64,000 bases of DNA from Komagataella phaffii GS115. Its lineage: Eukaryota; Ascomycota; Pichiomycetes; Pichiales; Pichiaceae. The notes below the pieces were generated by a model. It saw only the letters and a list, made by a program, of their open reading frames with translations. It was not told the origin of the DNA and searched no databases. Position numbers and translations under genes: made by a program. Location: positions 979,001 through 1,043,000 of the forward strand of contig NC_012965.1 in NCBI RefSeq assembly GCF_000027005.1, written 5' to 3'. Shown here piece by piece: positions 1 to 8,935 of the stretch. The stretch's first letter is position 1. Each line of letters opens with the position of its first letter.

Positions 1-1196
1 TTGGCAATTTCTTCCTCTTTTTCAAATCTTTTGAGATCAAGATATTTGATCTGATCTCTGATCTCATTGATCTCTTCAAACAGCTTTGTCTTTTTAGGAT
101 CTTTACCCAAGTAAGTTATACTTTCCTTAATTTGGTGTAATTCACGGGCAATGCTGGAGACTGCCGCCTCGGCTTCTGATTGCTTGACAGAAGAATCACC
201 TTGGGTAGGTGTTGATTGTTTTTCATGTACTTCTGAGTCGTGAGTGCCGAAAGAGTTCCTCGTCTTAGAAGTGTTTTCTTTCTCGTTAATTATTTTCCTG
301 GTGTCCAACTCAGATTTTATTTTTTCAACCAATTGGTCTTTTTCAGTTAACTGAACGTTTCTAGTTTCAATGATATGATCCTTTTCGGCCAGTTCGCTCT
401 TCGACTTTTCAAGTAGCTTTTCCCTGTCAGCTAGCTGAACTCGCAGGCTATCAATCAGTTGATTCCTTTCTACTAATTGTGACTCTAAATCTCTAAGAGA
501 ATCATCTTTCACTTTTAATTCAGTTTCCATTTTTGTTAACTGTTCTTTACTGTCCTTTTCCTTCTGAAGTCTTTCCATTAATGTCTTGTTTACGTCCTTC
601 AAGTACACCAGTTCTTCTGATTGACGAGCCCCAGTGTTCCTGGGAGAGCTGGACTTACTCCTCAGTTGTTCATTCTCCTCTTTCAATCTCTTGAACTCTC
701 GTATGGTCTTCTCTATTGATGAAGATAGTAGCTTTTCATACTTATTAGTGGTGGGAAGGTTGGATATAAACTTGTGAGAACTGGCTAGCAGGTCACCGGC
801 AATATCAATGTCATATTTTGTCCCTTTTTGATTAGCCTTGGTAGAAGGTCTTAGTATGTTTTCCTTTTCGAATGATGAGTATTTTGGCGATCCATACATT
901 GACCTAGATCTCCCAATTTCAATGCTGTCGTCTTTAAACACATTGGAAAATCTTAACAGCTCTTCGGTGTCACTAGCATACCGTGTTTTTCCGTCAGTAC
1001 TAGCATCTCCTTCCCTAGGTTTATGAAAGTACTCCTCAAGAATCTTGGTTGGGATATGTTTTCTCAATACCAGATCCAAATCGATATCGTCTGACATGAG
1101 AATTAAACCCTTAGCATCACCATAGGGAATGGGTTTGTGCTCCTTAATTGCCTGATAGTTGGCCCTATACTGATCCAACGGAAGGGAATCAAACAT
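1..1196 (-). CDS. Coiled-coil protein, 3' end cut by window edge
   Basis: An open frame runs from an ATG at 1194-1196 leftward to base 1 with no stop, so about 398 N-terminal residues are present and the C-terminus lies outside. The protein starts MFDSLPLDQYRANY. It has a mixed N-terminal part of about 150 residues, then a long heptad-rich stretch dominated by E, K, L, Q and S. This includes repeated LxEKxxLxEK-type segments, consistent with an extended coiled coil. No catalytic motif, membrane segment or signal peptide is visible. The architecture resembles spindle-pole-body or cytoskeletal scaffold proteins (an Spc42-like role is one possibility), but I do not recognise the family and give no symbol. 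It is divergently oriented to HNM1, with an 805 bp spacer. Confidence 0.8.
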   Translation of the reverse strand, partial: MFDSLPLDQYRANYQAIKEHKPIPYGDAKGLILMSDDIDLDLVLRKHIPTKILEEYFHKPREGDASTDGKTRYASDTEELLRFSNVFKDDSIEIGRSRSMYGSPKYSSFEKENILRPSTKANQKGTKYDIDIAGDLLASSHKFISNLPTTNKYEKLLSSSIEKTIREFKRLKEENEQLRSKSSSPRNTGARQSEELVYLKDVNKTLMERLQKEKDSKEQLTKMETELKVKDDSLRDLESQLVERNQLIDSLRVQLADREKLLEKSKSELAEKDHIIETRNVQLTEKDQLVEKIKSELDTRKIINEKENTSKTRNSFGTHDSEVHEKQSTPTQGDSSVKQSEAEAAVSSIARELHQIKESITYLGKDPKKTKLFEEINEIRDQIKYLDLKRFEKEEEIA

Positions 1197-2001
1197 GATG
1201 AACTGTTTGAGGGAACAACCGTGTTTGTAAACAGACAGAGCTAGGGTGAATACGCGTTGAAATGAAGCGAGGGTAGGGGAACGCTGGAAGGAATCTTTGG
1301 GAGGAGCCCTTTGGGAAAACGCTGGAGGGAGCTCTGTTGGAGATGCGAAATGCGAAGCAGAAAAACCAACCTGCAAACTATTCCCAAAGTGGCAGCAGGG
1401 CGCTATGGTAAAAGCACCATTATCACCATTTTAGGAAGTAATCTTTACAACATAATTTCAACCTTACAACAAGTCTGGTCCACCTGGATTATCTTCTAGA
1501 TAAGCTTTACGACCTCACACCATCTCCCCAATATCTGCCTTTTCGTTCAAACAAAAGCAGTTTACTGGAACTGACCCTACTTCGGAGTACCTATCTAATG
1601 TCTTGGTCATTTGGAAAAAGCTTCAATTTTCTGCACAGAAAACACAGTCACACAAGATTGGCTTTCCCATTCGGGACATAACCAATATATTGCGACATCA
1701 CCAATTAGGTCCCCTATAGTTATCAGGAAATTGGCAGTGGATACTTGTACAATCATGTTGCACCTGTAAGGGTCTTTGGTTTTCCCGTTTCCCCTTCCAA
1801 ATTTCAGATTTTTATCGGAAAAGGCCGCCTATCTTGGTAATGCCTTGATTCAGCGTTTTTCTTTTTTTTCTTGTCCGAATCTCGTTCTCGCCGAACCGTT
1901 GCACACTATAAATACTATCTCGTATCCTGGTTTGGACACCTCCTCTAAAACTATCATACCTTGAGGTTTTTTTTTAGGTAACACTCGTTCTTTCTACAAA
2001 A
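1197..2001. promoter_or_regulatory. Divergent intergenic region, promoter of HNM1
   Basis: This 805 bp spacer lies between the left-edge coiled-coil gene and HNM1. A good TATA element, TATAAATA, sits at 1907-1914, 88 bp before the HNM1 ATG, and the stretch around 1776-1870 is pyrimidine-rich on the + strand. I looked for the inositol/choline-responsive core (CATGTGAAAT) and found no convincing copy. Short frames at 1311-1499 and 1776-1964 look non-coding. Confidence 0.5.
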
Positions 2002-3627
2002 ATGTCAAGTAGCGTGGAAAAATCCGATGTAAACGATGTTTCCCTAACAAGAAGATTCACCAAAGATTCAACTCTTGATAAGGATGACTTAATTCTGGCT
2101 CAATTGGGTTACGAACCTGAGTTGAATAGAAACTTTTCTGTTTGGTCTGTCTTAGGTGTTGGCTTCGGTTTGACCAACTCCTGGTTTGGTATCTCCGCTT
2201 CTTTGGTCACTGGTATCTCTTCCGGTGGTCCAATGATGATTGTTTATGGTATCATGATTATTGCAGCAGTATCCACCTGTATTGGTATCACCTTATCTGA
2301 ACTGGCTTCTGCTTATCCTTCTTCAGGAGGTCAATACGTTTGGGCTAAGGTATTAGCTCCTAAATACCCAGTATTGGCTTTCCTGTGCGGTTCATTCTCA
2401 TATGCTGGTTCCATCTTCTCATCAACTTCAACTACTGTGGCTACTGTTCAGATTGCAGTTGCATTTTACGAACTGACCCATGCTGACTATGAATTCCACC
2501 GCTGGCACGTTTTCGTAGCTTTCCAGATCTTGAATTTTTTCATTTTCTTTTTCAACTGTTATGCCAAGTTTCTCCCATCGATTGCAAAGTCATCGCTGTA
2601 CATTTCTTTGGGATCTTTTATCGTCATCACCATCACCGTACTTGCTTGCTCCAGTGGACATTTCCAAAACGCCAAATTCGTGTTTTCCGATTTTGACAAC
2701 CAAACTGGTTGGGAATCCGCTGGAATCGCCTTCATCATTGGTTTAATTAACCCAAATTGGTCCTTCTCGTGTCTGGATTGTGCTACCCATATGGCTGAAG
2801 AAGTCGCCCAACCTGAAAGGGTTATTCCAATTGCCATCATGGGAACTGTTGCCATTGGATTTTTTACTTCCTTTGTGTACTGTATTTCGATGTTCTTCTC
2901 TATCAGAGATCTGGATGCATTGCTGAACACTGCTACCGGTGCCCCCATTATTTCCATTTACTACCAAGCTCTTCAAAATCAAGGAGGTGCCATTTTCCTG
3001 GGTTTCTTGTTGTTTTTGACTGCCTGTGGATGTTTAATTTCTGGTCACACCTGGCAAATGCGACTCTGTTGGTCTTTTGCCAGAGACAATGGTCTTCCAT
3101 TTTCTCCATTCCTTTCAAAGGTCGACAAGAGAATGGGTATTCCATTCAACGCACATTTGTTTTCCGTCTGTTTATGTTCCTTGGTCAGTTGCCTTTACTT
3201 GGCTTCAGACTTGGCTTATAACTCTTTGGTAACCGGATGCATCACTTTCCTCCTGTTGTCTTATGCAATTCCTGTCTCTTGTCTTATATACAATGGAAGA
3301 GACAGTATCACTCATGGTCCATTCTGGATTGGAAAGTTTGGTTATTTCACCTCCAGTATGACCGTTGCATGGGCATTATTTGCTCTGGTATTCTACTCAT
3401 TCCCATTTGTGAAGCCAGTTACTAAGTCCAACATGAACTACGCGGCTGCAGCTATTGTTGGTTGGTTGGTTGTTTCTCTGGTCTACTGGTTTAGCTATGG
3501 AAAGAAGATATTTATTATGAGAAACGAAGACGACGAAGACGCTGTTCTTAAAAAAATCTTTGCCAAAACCGAGTCACACAGAGAAAAGGACGCCACCATT
3601 CCAGTTGAAGTAACCAAAGAACTCTAG
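2002..3627 (+). CDS. HNM1: Choline (ethanolamine) permease, Hnm1-like
   Basis: This plasma-membrane APC-superfamily transporter (amino acid/choline transporter family) imports choline for the Kennedy pathway of phosphatidylcholine synthesis. The 541 residues carry about 12 hydrophobic segments between a polar N-terminus (~50 aa) and a charged C-terminal tail. Many blocks match S. cerevisiae Hnm1 as I know it: GVGFGLTNSWFGIS near residue 50, SELASAYPSSGGQYVW near 100, GLINPNWSFSCLDCATHMA near 250, and ARDNGLP near 360. CTG at 2302-2304 encodes a leucine conserved with Hnm1. The start is the first ATG after a TATA box 88 bp upstream. It is convergent with PAH1 (51 bp between stop codons), so two phospholipid-metabolism genes are neighbours. 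Choline as substrate rests on family similarity; related permeases carry GABA or polyamines. Confidence 0.93.
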   Translation: MSSSVEKSDVNDVSLTRRFTKDSTLDKDDLILAQLGYEPELNRNFSVWSVLGVGFGLTNSWFGISASLVTGISSGGPMMIVYGIMIIAAVSTCIGITLSELASAYPSSGGQYVWAKVLAPKYPVLAFLCGSFSYAGSIFSSTSTTVATVQIAVAFYELTHADYEFHRWHVFVAFQILNFFIFFFNCYAKFLPSIAKSSLYISLGSFIVITITVLACSSGHFQNAKFVFSDFDNQTGWESAGIAFIIGLINPNWSFSCLDCATHMAEEVAQPERVIPIAIMGTVAIGFFTSFVYCISMFFSIRDLDALLNTATGAPIISIYYQALQNQGGAIFLGFLLFLTACGCLISGHTWQMRLCWSFARDNGLPFSPFLSKVDKRMGIPFNAHLFSVCLCSLVSCLYLASDLAYNSLVTGCITFLLLSYAIPVSCLIYNGRDSITHGPFWIGKFGYFTSSMTVAWALFALVFYSFPFVKPVTKSNMNYAAAAIVGWLVVSLVYWFSYGKKIFIMRNEDDEDAVLKKIFAKTESHREKDATIPVEVTKEL

Positions 3628-3678
3628 AAATAATGTATATAAATAGAAAATGCAGATTTAACTAATACTTATTTACCC

Positions 3679-6006
3679 TCAGCTGTCATCGATTCTCATT
3701 TTGCTTATTAAATCACTGGCTTTCTTGAAAGATTTTGATTCCATTTCATCGGGTCCTGAAGGGGGTAACTGGTTGGCTTCAGCTGTTTGGTCCAGTTCTT
3801 TCTTTTGGTCTGGTTCTAAAGTATGATCTAATTCTTCATCGTAGTCGTCTTCTTCGTCATAATAATCATCTGAATACTCTTCCCCATCATCAACTTCATC
3901 TACGTCGTCATTTTCCTCTTCTTCATCTTCATACTCGTAATCGTAGTCAAAGGGATCGTCATCATCATCCAAGGTTTCATCTTCGTGATCAACGTCAATG
4001 AAATCATCATGATCTTTCAGCTTTTCTTCATCGGATGATACAGAACCAACTGATTTTGGGGGTTTGATTGTGCTAGGGGCAACTTCAGTTGGCTTTGGGT
4101 CACTCAAAGTCATCCGTTCTGGTGAACCTAAAAGGCTACTACTTCCTTTGAAAAACGATGCTCCTGCTGCCAATATTGGACTACGAGGAGCAGACTGTAA
4201 ACGTTCCTCCTCCTTTCTTCTTCTTAGCTCATCTTCACTAGAATCTTCATCACTGAGCTCCTCAAAATTGTACAAAGGCTCTTTCCAATAATTGACATCA
4301 GAGAACTTTGCCGTGTTCCGATAGGTATCAGAAGGCATCGACTTAAATAGTTCAGTGTTCACTGGTGGAAAGAAATGATCTACCAGCTCACTAATATGTA
4401 CATAAGAACTTCTATACCCAGCCAATTCGAGTAGCTCCATGTGAACATCACCGTCTGGGTTTATGGTAAAAATTCTTGATGATGGTATCCCTACTGACCT
4501 ATAGGACAAAGCATCGGTAATTCTATTACCAAAACCGGCGTAAAATGGCGTTTGTACATCCTCTGTAAGACTTGAAGATCTCAAAGTGTTCGTATTGATA
4601 TCCGTGAAATCTGCAGAATCTGTGTTCGGATTTAGGTCTTTGGTATTGGTGAGATACAGTTTCTTTATGTCGTTTAAACATGCCATCTTGAACACCTCAG
4701 GTTTCTTCAAAATTACCTCTCTTCGTAAAGCGGCCATTGTGCGATCCGGAGAAAGGATCACCGGCCCTTGAGGAAGCCTCAAGCCTTCTTGTTCAATGTT
4801 GTTTAAATAGTAGCGGGTCGAATCGGCTTGACCAACAGACCTTGCAGTCAAATACATGATATTGTATCCATTGGATTTGATATCTGAAAATAATTTGGCT
4901 ACACCTTTGTGAGTCCAATCACGGCCAATCATGGTAAATACATGGCCTAAGGCATCAGATTTAGTAATGGTTCCATCTATATCCGATATGACTATGGGGT
5001 CATAATAGTCCCAGAAGTATAGATTTGCCGTCACCACAGATTTGCCCTTGTTGACACTGAATTTCAGCTCGTTAATTCCCTTCTTCAGTGTAAGACATTT
5101 CAATTGATCTGATGTAAGTCTTAGCGTTTTGAAGTAGCGAGACAATTCATGATTTGTGTCTGATTCAATGTCAGATTTATCTGACTCCAGATCCAATTTG
5201 AGACTCTCAGCTTGGTCGTCGGTCTGAGGAAATGATTCCAGATCATCTTCTCCGCTCAACAAAGATATGGCACCATTGATCATAATGTTTCCTTCGTGAT
5301 CTTTTTCAATAACCTTGTCCAAATCTACATCTTCTCCGAGTTCAGCCAATAACAACTGTTTCAAAGATTTGGAATTGTCGTCTAGATCATCACTTTTGTA
5401 ACCTTGTATATCCAATACAAGATTTCCGTTATTATCAACCTTGGAAGGAATATTTTTCGTATTGAGTTTCCGAGAGATCTTTTGAATAATCTTCGTATTC
5501 TCAGGACTTGAGCTCACAGACCCAACACCAGGATCTGAATGCGATACCTCAGTTGATAAATAGGGATATCGATTTAACTTGAAGTTCTCTAATTCACTGG
5601 TTGTAGATTCTCCATCCCCTAATTCTAAATAATCTGGTTCAGAGTTTGGTCTGGAAGGAGTACTCAGTGGAGAGGCTGGTTCTGGGCTGGATACAGGTGA
5701 GATGACGGGGGAAGTTTGAAGCTCACTCGGGATGGCAGCATCGGTTTCAAACACAAAGAAAGCTTCGCCCCCATCGCCCAGTTTCATTGGTAAGTCTGTC
5801 TTTTCTCCATTGACGATGAAATCCACTTTCTTTTGGGAAGGCCTCAATAATTGAAACTTTCCAAACCGAACATGGAAGGGAGAGCAAGCCAGATCACCAT
5901 TTTCTTGTTCCACCACGATGATATCAATAGCACCACTCAGTGTGGCCGGGTTAATGGACGACCAGGTTTTGGATACTGATCCAATGGCTCTACCTACGTA
6001 CTGCAT
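3679..6006 (-). CDS. PAH1: Phosphatidate phosphatase (lipin)
   Basis: This Mg2+-dependent phosphatidate phosphatase makes diacylglycerol from phosphatidic acid at the ER/nuclear membrane and controls triacylglycerol synthesis and nuclear envelope growth. From the only in-frame ATG (6004-6006) the protein has 775 residues; the frame extends further 5' but only through non-ATG codons. The N-LIP domain begins at residue 1 (MQYVGRAIGSVSKTW). The HAD catalytic motif DIDGT is at about residue 342, in the C-LIP domain with conserved SSRIF and NPDG elements. A WKEPL motif after the HAD domain matches the WRDPL region known to matter in yeast Pah1. The C-terminus is strongly acidic (runs of D and E), as in Pah1, where that tail promotes recruitment by the Nem1-Spo7 phosphatase. 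Serine/proline-rich linkers are likely phosphorylation sites. Confidence 0.95.
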   Translation of the reverse strand: MQYVGRAIGSVSKTWSSINPATLSGAIDIIVVEQENGDLACSPFHVRFGKFQLLRPSQKKVDFIVNGEKTDLPMKLGDGGEAFFVFETDAAIPSELQTSPVISPVSSPEPASPLSTPSRPNSEPDYLELGDGESTTSELENFKLNRYPYLSTEVSHSDPGVGSVSSSPENTKIIQKISRKLNTKNIPSKVDNNGNLVLDIQGYKSDDLDDNSKSLKQLLLAELGEDVDLDKVIEKDHEGNIMINGAISLLSGEDDLESFPQTDDQAESLKLDLESDKSDIESDTNHELSRYFKTLRLTSDQLKCLTLKKGINELKFSVNKGKSVVTANLYFWDYYDPIVISDIDGTITKSDALGHVFTMIGRDWTHKGVAKLFSDIKSNGYNIMYLTARSVGQADSTRYYLNNIEQEGLRLPQGPVILSPDRTMAALRREVILKKPEVFKMACLNDIKKLYLTNTKDLNPNTDSADFTDINTNTLRSSSLTEDVQTPFYAGFGNRITDALSYRSVGIPSSRIFTINPDGDVHMELLELAGYRSSYVHISELVDHFFPPVNTELFKSMPSDTYRNTAKFSDVNYWKEPLYNFEELSDEDSSEDELRRRKEEERLQSAPRSPILAAGASFFKGSSSLLGSPERMTLSDPKPTEVAPSTIKPPKSVGSVSSDEEKLKDHDDFIDVDHEDETLDDDDDPFDYDYEYEDEEEENDDVDEVDDGEEYSDDYYDEEDDYDEELDHTLEPDQKKELDQTAEANQLPPSGPDEMESKSFKKASDLISKMRIDDS

Positions 6007-6143
6007 TGATAACAAACAAGAGGAAAAAGGAAGCAGAGAAGAGGAAGAGATGTTGATATACCGATCAGCACATGCGCGCACATTATACGAAACTGACAGA
6101 TGCGATGCTGGATGGTCACTGTTGTATGAAACTTTGATATTGA

Positions 6144-7013
6144 CTAACTATACATTGATTCAGATATTTTGTACTGTTCCACTTGTTTCCGGAGATACAA
6201 AAGATGATCCATCTGATCAAGATTGTCTACCAGTAGTGAAAGAGTCACTAAGTCAAACTCCTCCTTGACTTGGGGTATCAATTTAAGCCTTTCAATTTTC
6301 AGTATTACAGTATTCATTTCCTGAACTGTGTCATAGTCAATTGAAACTTCTGATTTTGAGCATTTTTTGAGGTAACGAATAAGCCTATTGACTGATTTAT
6401 AGAGAACGTTCAGTGAGGAATGAATGTCGATATAACTATTGTTTAATTTCTTCAGTGAGTTTTTGGTGGATAAGTCTTTTTCTAGCCTGGATTGCTTGAG
6501 GATTGTGTCGATAGCAATTTTCTCAGACAGAAGGTTTTTAAATTCATAGGGCAATGGTTTAGAAATGTAATGTTGAATATTGGAATTGACGAGTTGAACC
6601 ATTGAATCATCCAAGTAATACATCGAGAATGATTTGAACTCTTTTGGATCTGTTACTATCCAATGGACAAAGGACGAAGGCCTATTATCATCTTGGCATA
6701 CTAGGTTAATAGCGTTCAAGTCATACTGTTGAGTTTCGGTACCGTTTAAAGATTGAACGTGATAGTAACCTACGAATCGAAAGTTGGAATTAATGATAGA
6801 AAATTTGAGTAGCATGTCCTGCAAGTACTCTTTATTCAAAAACTGATTATCGATCAATGGTATCACAAAGCTGTTAACAACAGATATTTGGTTGGTGGAT
6901 TCATCATGTTTACCAAGTAACCCACCGAATATTATGGAATCGTTGTTGCGACCTCGTCTCTGGAACTCGTCGATTATTGTCAATAGTGCAAGAGGATGCA
7001 CTATGACACTCAT
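6144..7013 (-). CDS. MPN-minus domain protein, CSN6- or eIF3f-like
   Basis: A 289-residue protein starting at the only in-frame ATG (7011-7013); the frame continues upstream without another Met. The N-terminus, VIVHPLALLTIIDEF followed by GGLLG and NSF, is the start of an MPN (Mov34/PAD1) domain. The JAMM metal motif is missing: the HxH region reads GYYHVQ. It is therefore the non-catalytic MPN type found in CSN6, eIF3f and Rpn8. The C-terminal half is helical, with a pattern (EKIAID, then RLIRYLKK, then LLVDNLDQM) that resembles CSN6 slightly more than eIF3f. S. cerevisiae has no clear orthologue of either, so the gene belongs to machinery lost there. It lies head-to-head with BSP1, 175 bp apart. 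The exact complex is undecided. Confidence 0.8.
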   Translation of the reverse strand: MSVIVHPLALLTIIDEFQRRGRNNDSIIFGGLLGKHDESTNQISVVNSFVIPLIDNQFLNKEYLQDMLLKFSIINSNFRFVGYYHVQSLNGTETQQYDLNAINLVCQDDNRPSSFVHWIVTDPKEFKSFSMYYLDDSMVQLVNSNIQHYISKPLPYEFKNLLSEKIAIDTILKQSRLEKDLSTKNSLKKLNNSYIDIHSSLNVLYKSVNRLIRYLKKCSKSEVSIDYDTVQEMNTVILKIERLKLIPQVKEEFDLVTLSLLVDNLDQMDHLLYLRKQVEQYKISESMYS

Positions 7014-7188
7014 TAGTTGAAGCCTATTTGAAATCAGTGACAGGTCCTTGGGAGTATATGGATTCTTGGTGATGGTAGATGCCAGATGGATCAACTATAC
7101 AAATCGCGAGACAAGGTATGAATCAATTCATTTCAATCGCGACCACCATTATTTTGGGTCCTGATGGGGAAAATTCCAAACTACTGAT

Positions 7189-8733
7189 ATGGGCAGGAAA
7201 GTGGCTAATAACGATCCGAATGTCGATTCCTTCTTACGAAAGGTACAAGAATTAGATGCCAAGAAGAAGAAAGAAGACAATGAACGAGTTCTCAAATTGG
7301 AAGAGGAGGTAGAATCGAAAAGGTCGAAAGTCGGCGATTTGGATGAGCTGAGGAGGTCAAAGTCCAAATCAAACGGCCCTCCTCAAAGACCTCAAAAGCC
7401 AGATTCGTTGAGATCAGGGTCAGAAGAAGAGTACAATGATATTCAGCTGATACATCCTATTGCAAGGGATGAAGAGAAACAAAAGATGGACTCGGAGGAA
7501 GAAGCTGCCCCTCAATTGCCAAAACGTCCAAAAAATTCCATTCTAGAGTTTCCAGAGAAGAACTCATTTGTAGATTCTTTGCCCAACTTTAATAACAGCA
7601 AAGCTCCCAAGGTCATACGAAGTGAGGACGTTTTGAGGAAACCAAAGCGAGATTTTGTTATTAACAAAGGTAACCGGATTGGAAGAGAAGAAGTTACTCA
7701 TGACGATGGAAAAGATGAAAATCCTCCTGCATTACCACTACGGAGGTCAAACGTGACGATAAATGAGGGAACAAAAGAGAAGCCAAACGCTGCATTAAAA
7801 CTGGGTACTCAGAAAGACATCAAAACGAAGGAGAATGCCGAAACTGAAAGGAAACCATTGATTCCCTCTAAACCTACAAGTTTGAAGGTTTTGAAGCCAG
7901 AAACTACAGTATCTTTGAAAATTTCTACTCCTCCTCCTCCGGCCCCCAAACCAAGAAATCAAAAGAAGGAGCCAGTCATCGAAGAAAATAATGATGATTC
8001 AGTGGTGGAAAGTTTGAAAAAACTCTCACCAAAGCCAAAGACCCCAGCCAAACCAAGCTCTTTACAAGTGCCCTCAAAGCCAATAACTACCAAGCCTGCA
8101 CCTTTGAAACCTACAAAACCCAAAGATTTGGCGAAAGGCCTTGACTCAAATCCACCAGAAGCTGTTGTCAAGGCGAAGGAAATAAAATCCAAGCCTTTAA
8201 TACTTCCGAAGAAGGCTAGTAAGAGTAACTTTAATCAACCGCAGGAAGATATATTGCAGTCACAATTGCAGAAACTAAGAGAATCCAAGTCTAGTGGTAA
8301 GAATCATAATTTCAACGCAGCTCAAGAAACAATATTTAACGCTCAATTGAATGGACTGAGGTCCAGAAAACCAGACCAGAACCAATCTAAGGGATTGTTA
8401 CCAAAAAGATCAGAAACATTCTCATCTAAGCCTGTTCCTATTCCATTTATGGTAGATCCATCGTCCAGCAAGGTGCTAGAGAAATCCTTGACAAAATCCC
8501 GAACCATTGATGGATCCGACGTAGGATTATCACAAGAACATCATCAGAGTCTGTCCCATCCAAACATGACTCGAGCCAAAGGCCCCAAAAGGAGACTTCC
8601 TAAGACGCTCAGCAACCCAGAAGCAATCAAACAACCACAACCTACATCCTCTACTACCAGCTTGGGCAAGAAAGTGCCTCCTCCCAAGCCATCCAAGAAG
8701 AGAATTGTCTCCAACAGTGAACTATTCCTATAG
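7189..8733 (+). CDS. BSP1: Actin cortical patch adaptor, Bsp1-like
   Basis: A 514-residue, mostly disordered, Lys/Pro/Ser-rich protein with many PxxP segments (PPPPAPKP near residue 250, repeated KPxxLKP), which are likely SH3 ligands. Both ends match S. cerevisiae Bsp1, an adaptor linking synaptojanin-like Inp52/Sjl2 to the cortical actin cytoskeleton and acting at the cytokinetic ring. The N-terminus (NNDPNVDSFLRKVQELDAKK) parallels Bsp1's DPELVNFLSKVEDLNSK. Near the C-terminus, TRAKGPKRRLP parallels TRGPRRKLP, a terminal motif associated in Bsp1 with capping-protein binding. Two short repeats of the type QxxILQSQLQKLRESK and QETIFNAQLNGLRSRK lie near residues 355-390. No enzymatic domain is present. 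Confidence 0.82.
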   Translation: MGRKVANNDPNVDSFLRKVQELDAKKKKEDNERVLKLEEEVESKRSKVGDLDELRRSKSKSNGPPQRPQKPDSLRSGSEEEYNDIQLIHPIARDEEKQKMDSEEEAAPQLPKRPKNSILEFPEKNSFVDSLPNFNNSKAPKVIRSEDVLRKPKRDFVINKGNRIGREEVTHDDGKDENPPALPLRRSNVTINEGTKEKPNAALKLGTQKDIKTKENAETERKPLIPSKPTSLKVLKPETTVSLKISTPPPPAPKPRNQKKEPVIEENNDDSVVESLKKLSPKPKTPAKPSSLQVPSKPITTKPAPLKPTKPKDLAKGLDSNPPEAVVKAKEIKSKPLILPKKASKSNFNQPQEDILQSQLQKLRESKSSGKNHNFNAAQETIFNAQLNGLRSRKPDQNQSKGLLPKRSETFSSKPVPIPFMVDPSSSKVLEKSLTKSRTIDGSDVGLSQEHHQSLSHPNMTRAKGPKRRLPKTLSNPEAIKQPQPTSSTTSLGKKVPPPKPSKKRIVSNSELFL

Positions 8734-8935
8734 AAGTTTAATGCATTTTAGATTATATAATCAGGGAGAAACCCCGTAGAGAAGTTCCACGCGGAAATGT
8801 TTCCTGAAATCCACCATCGATTTTCGTACAAACACGACACATTTTGTGCTTTCCTTCAAACCAACAATAAATATCAACGGTATCATCGATTCCTTCGCAC
8901 TGTCGAGCCCAAACCATTTTATTGTGTTGTAGGAG

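Noticed and set aside
1311..1499. 62-codon open frame upstream of HNM1
   Set aside because: Low-complexity, no recognisable motif, lies in a divergent promoter; length is within chance expectation.
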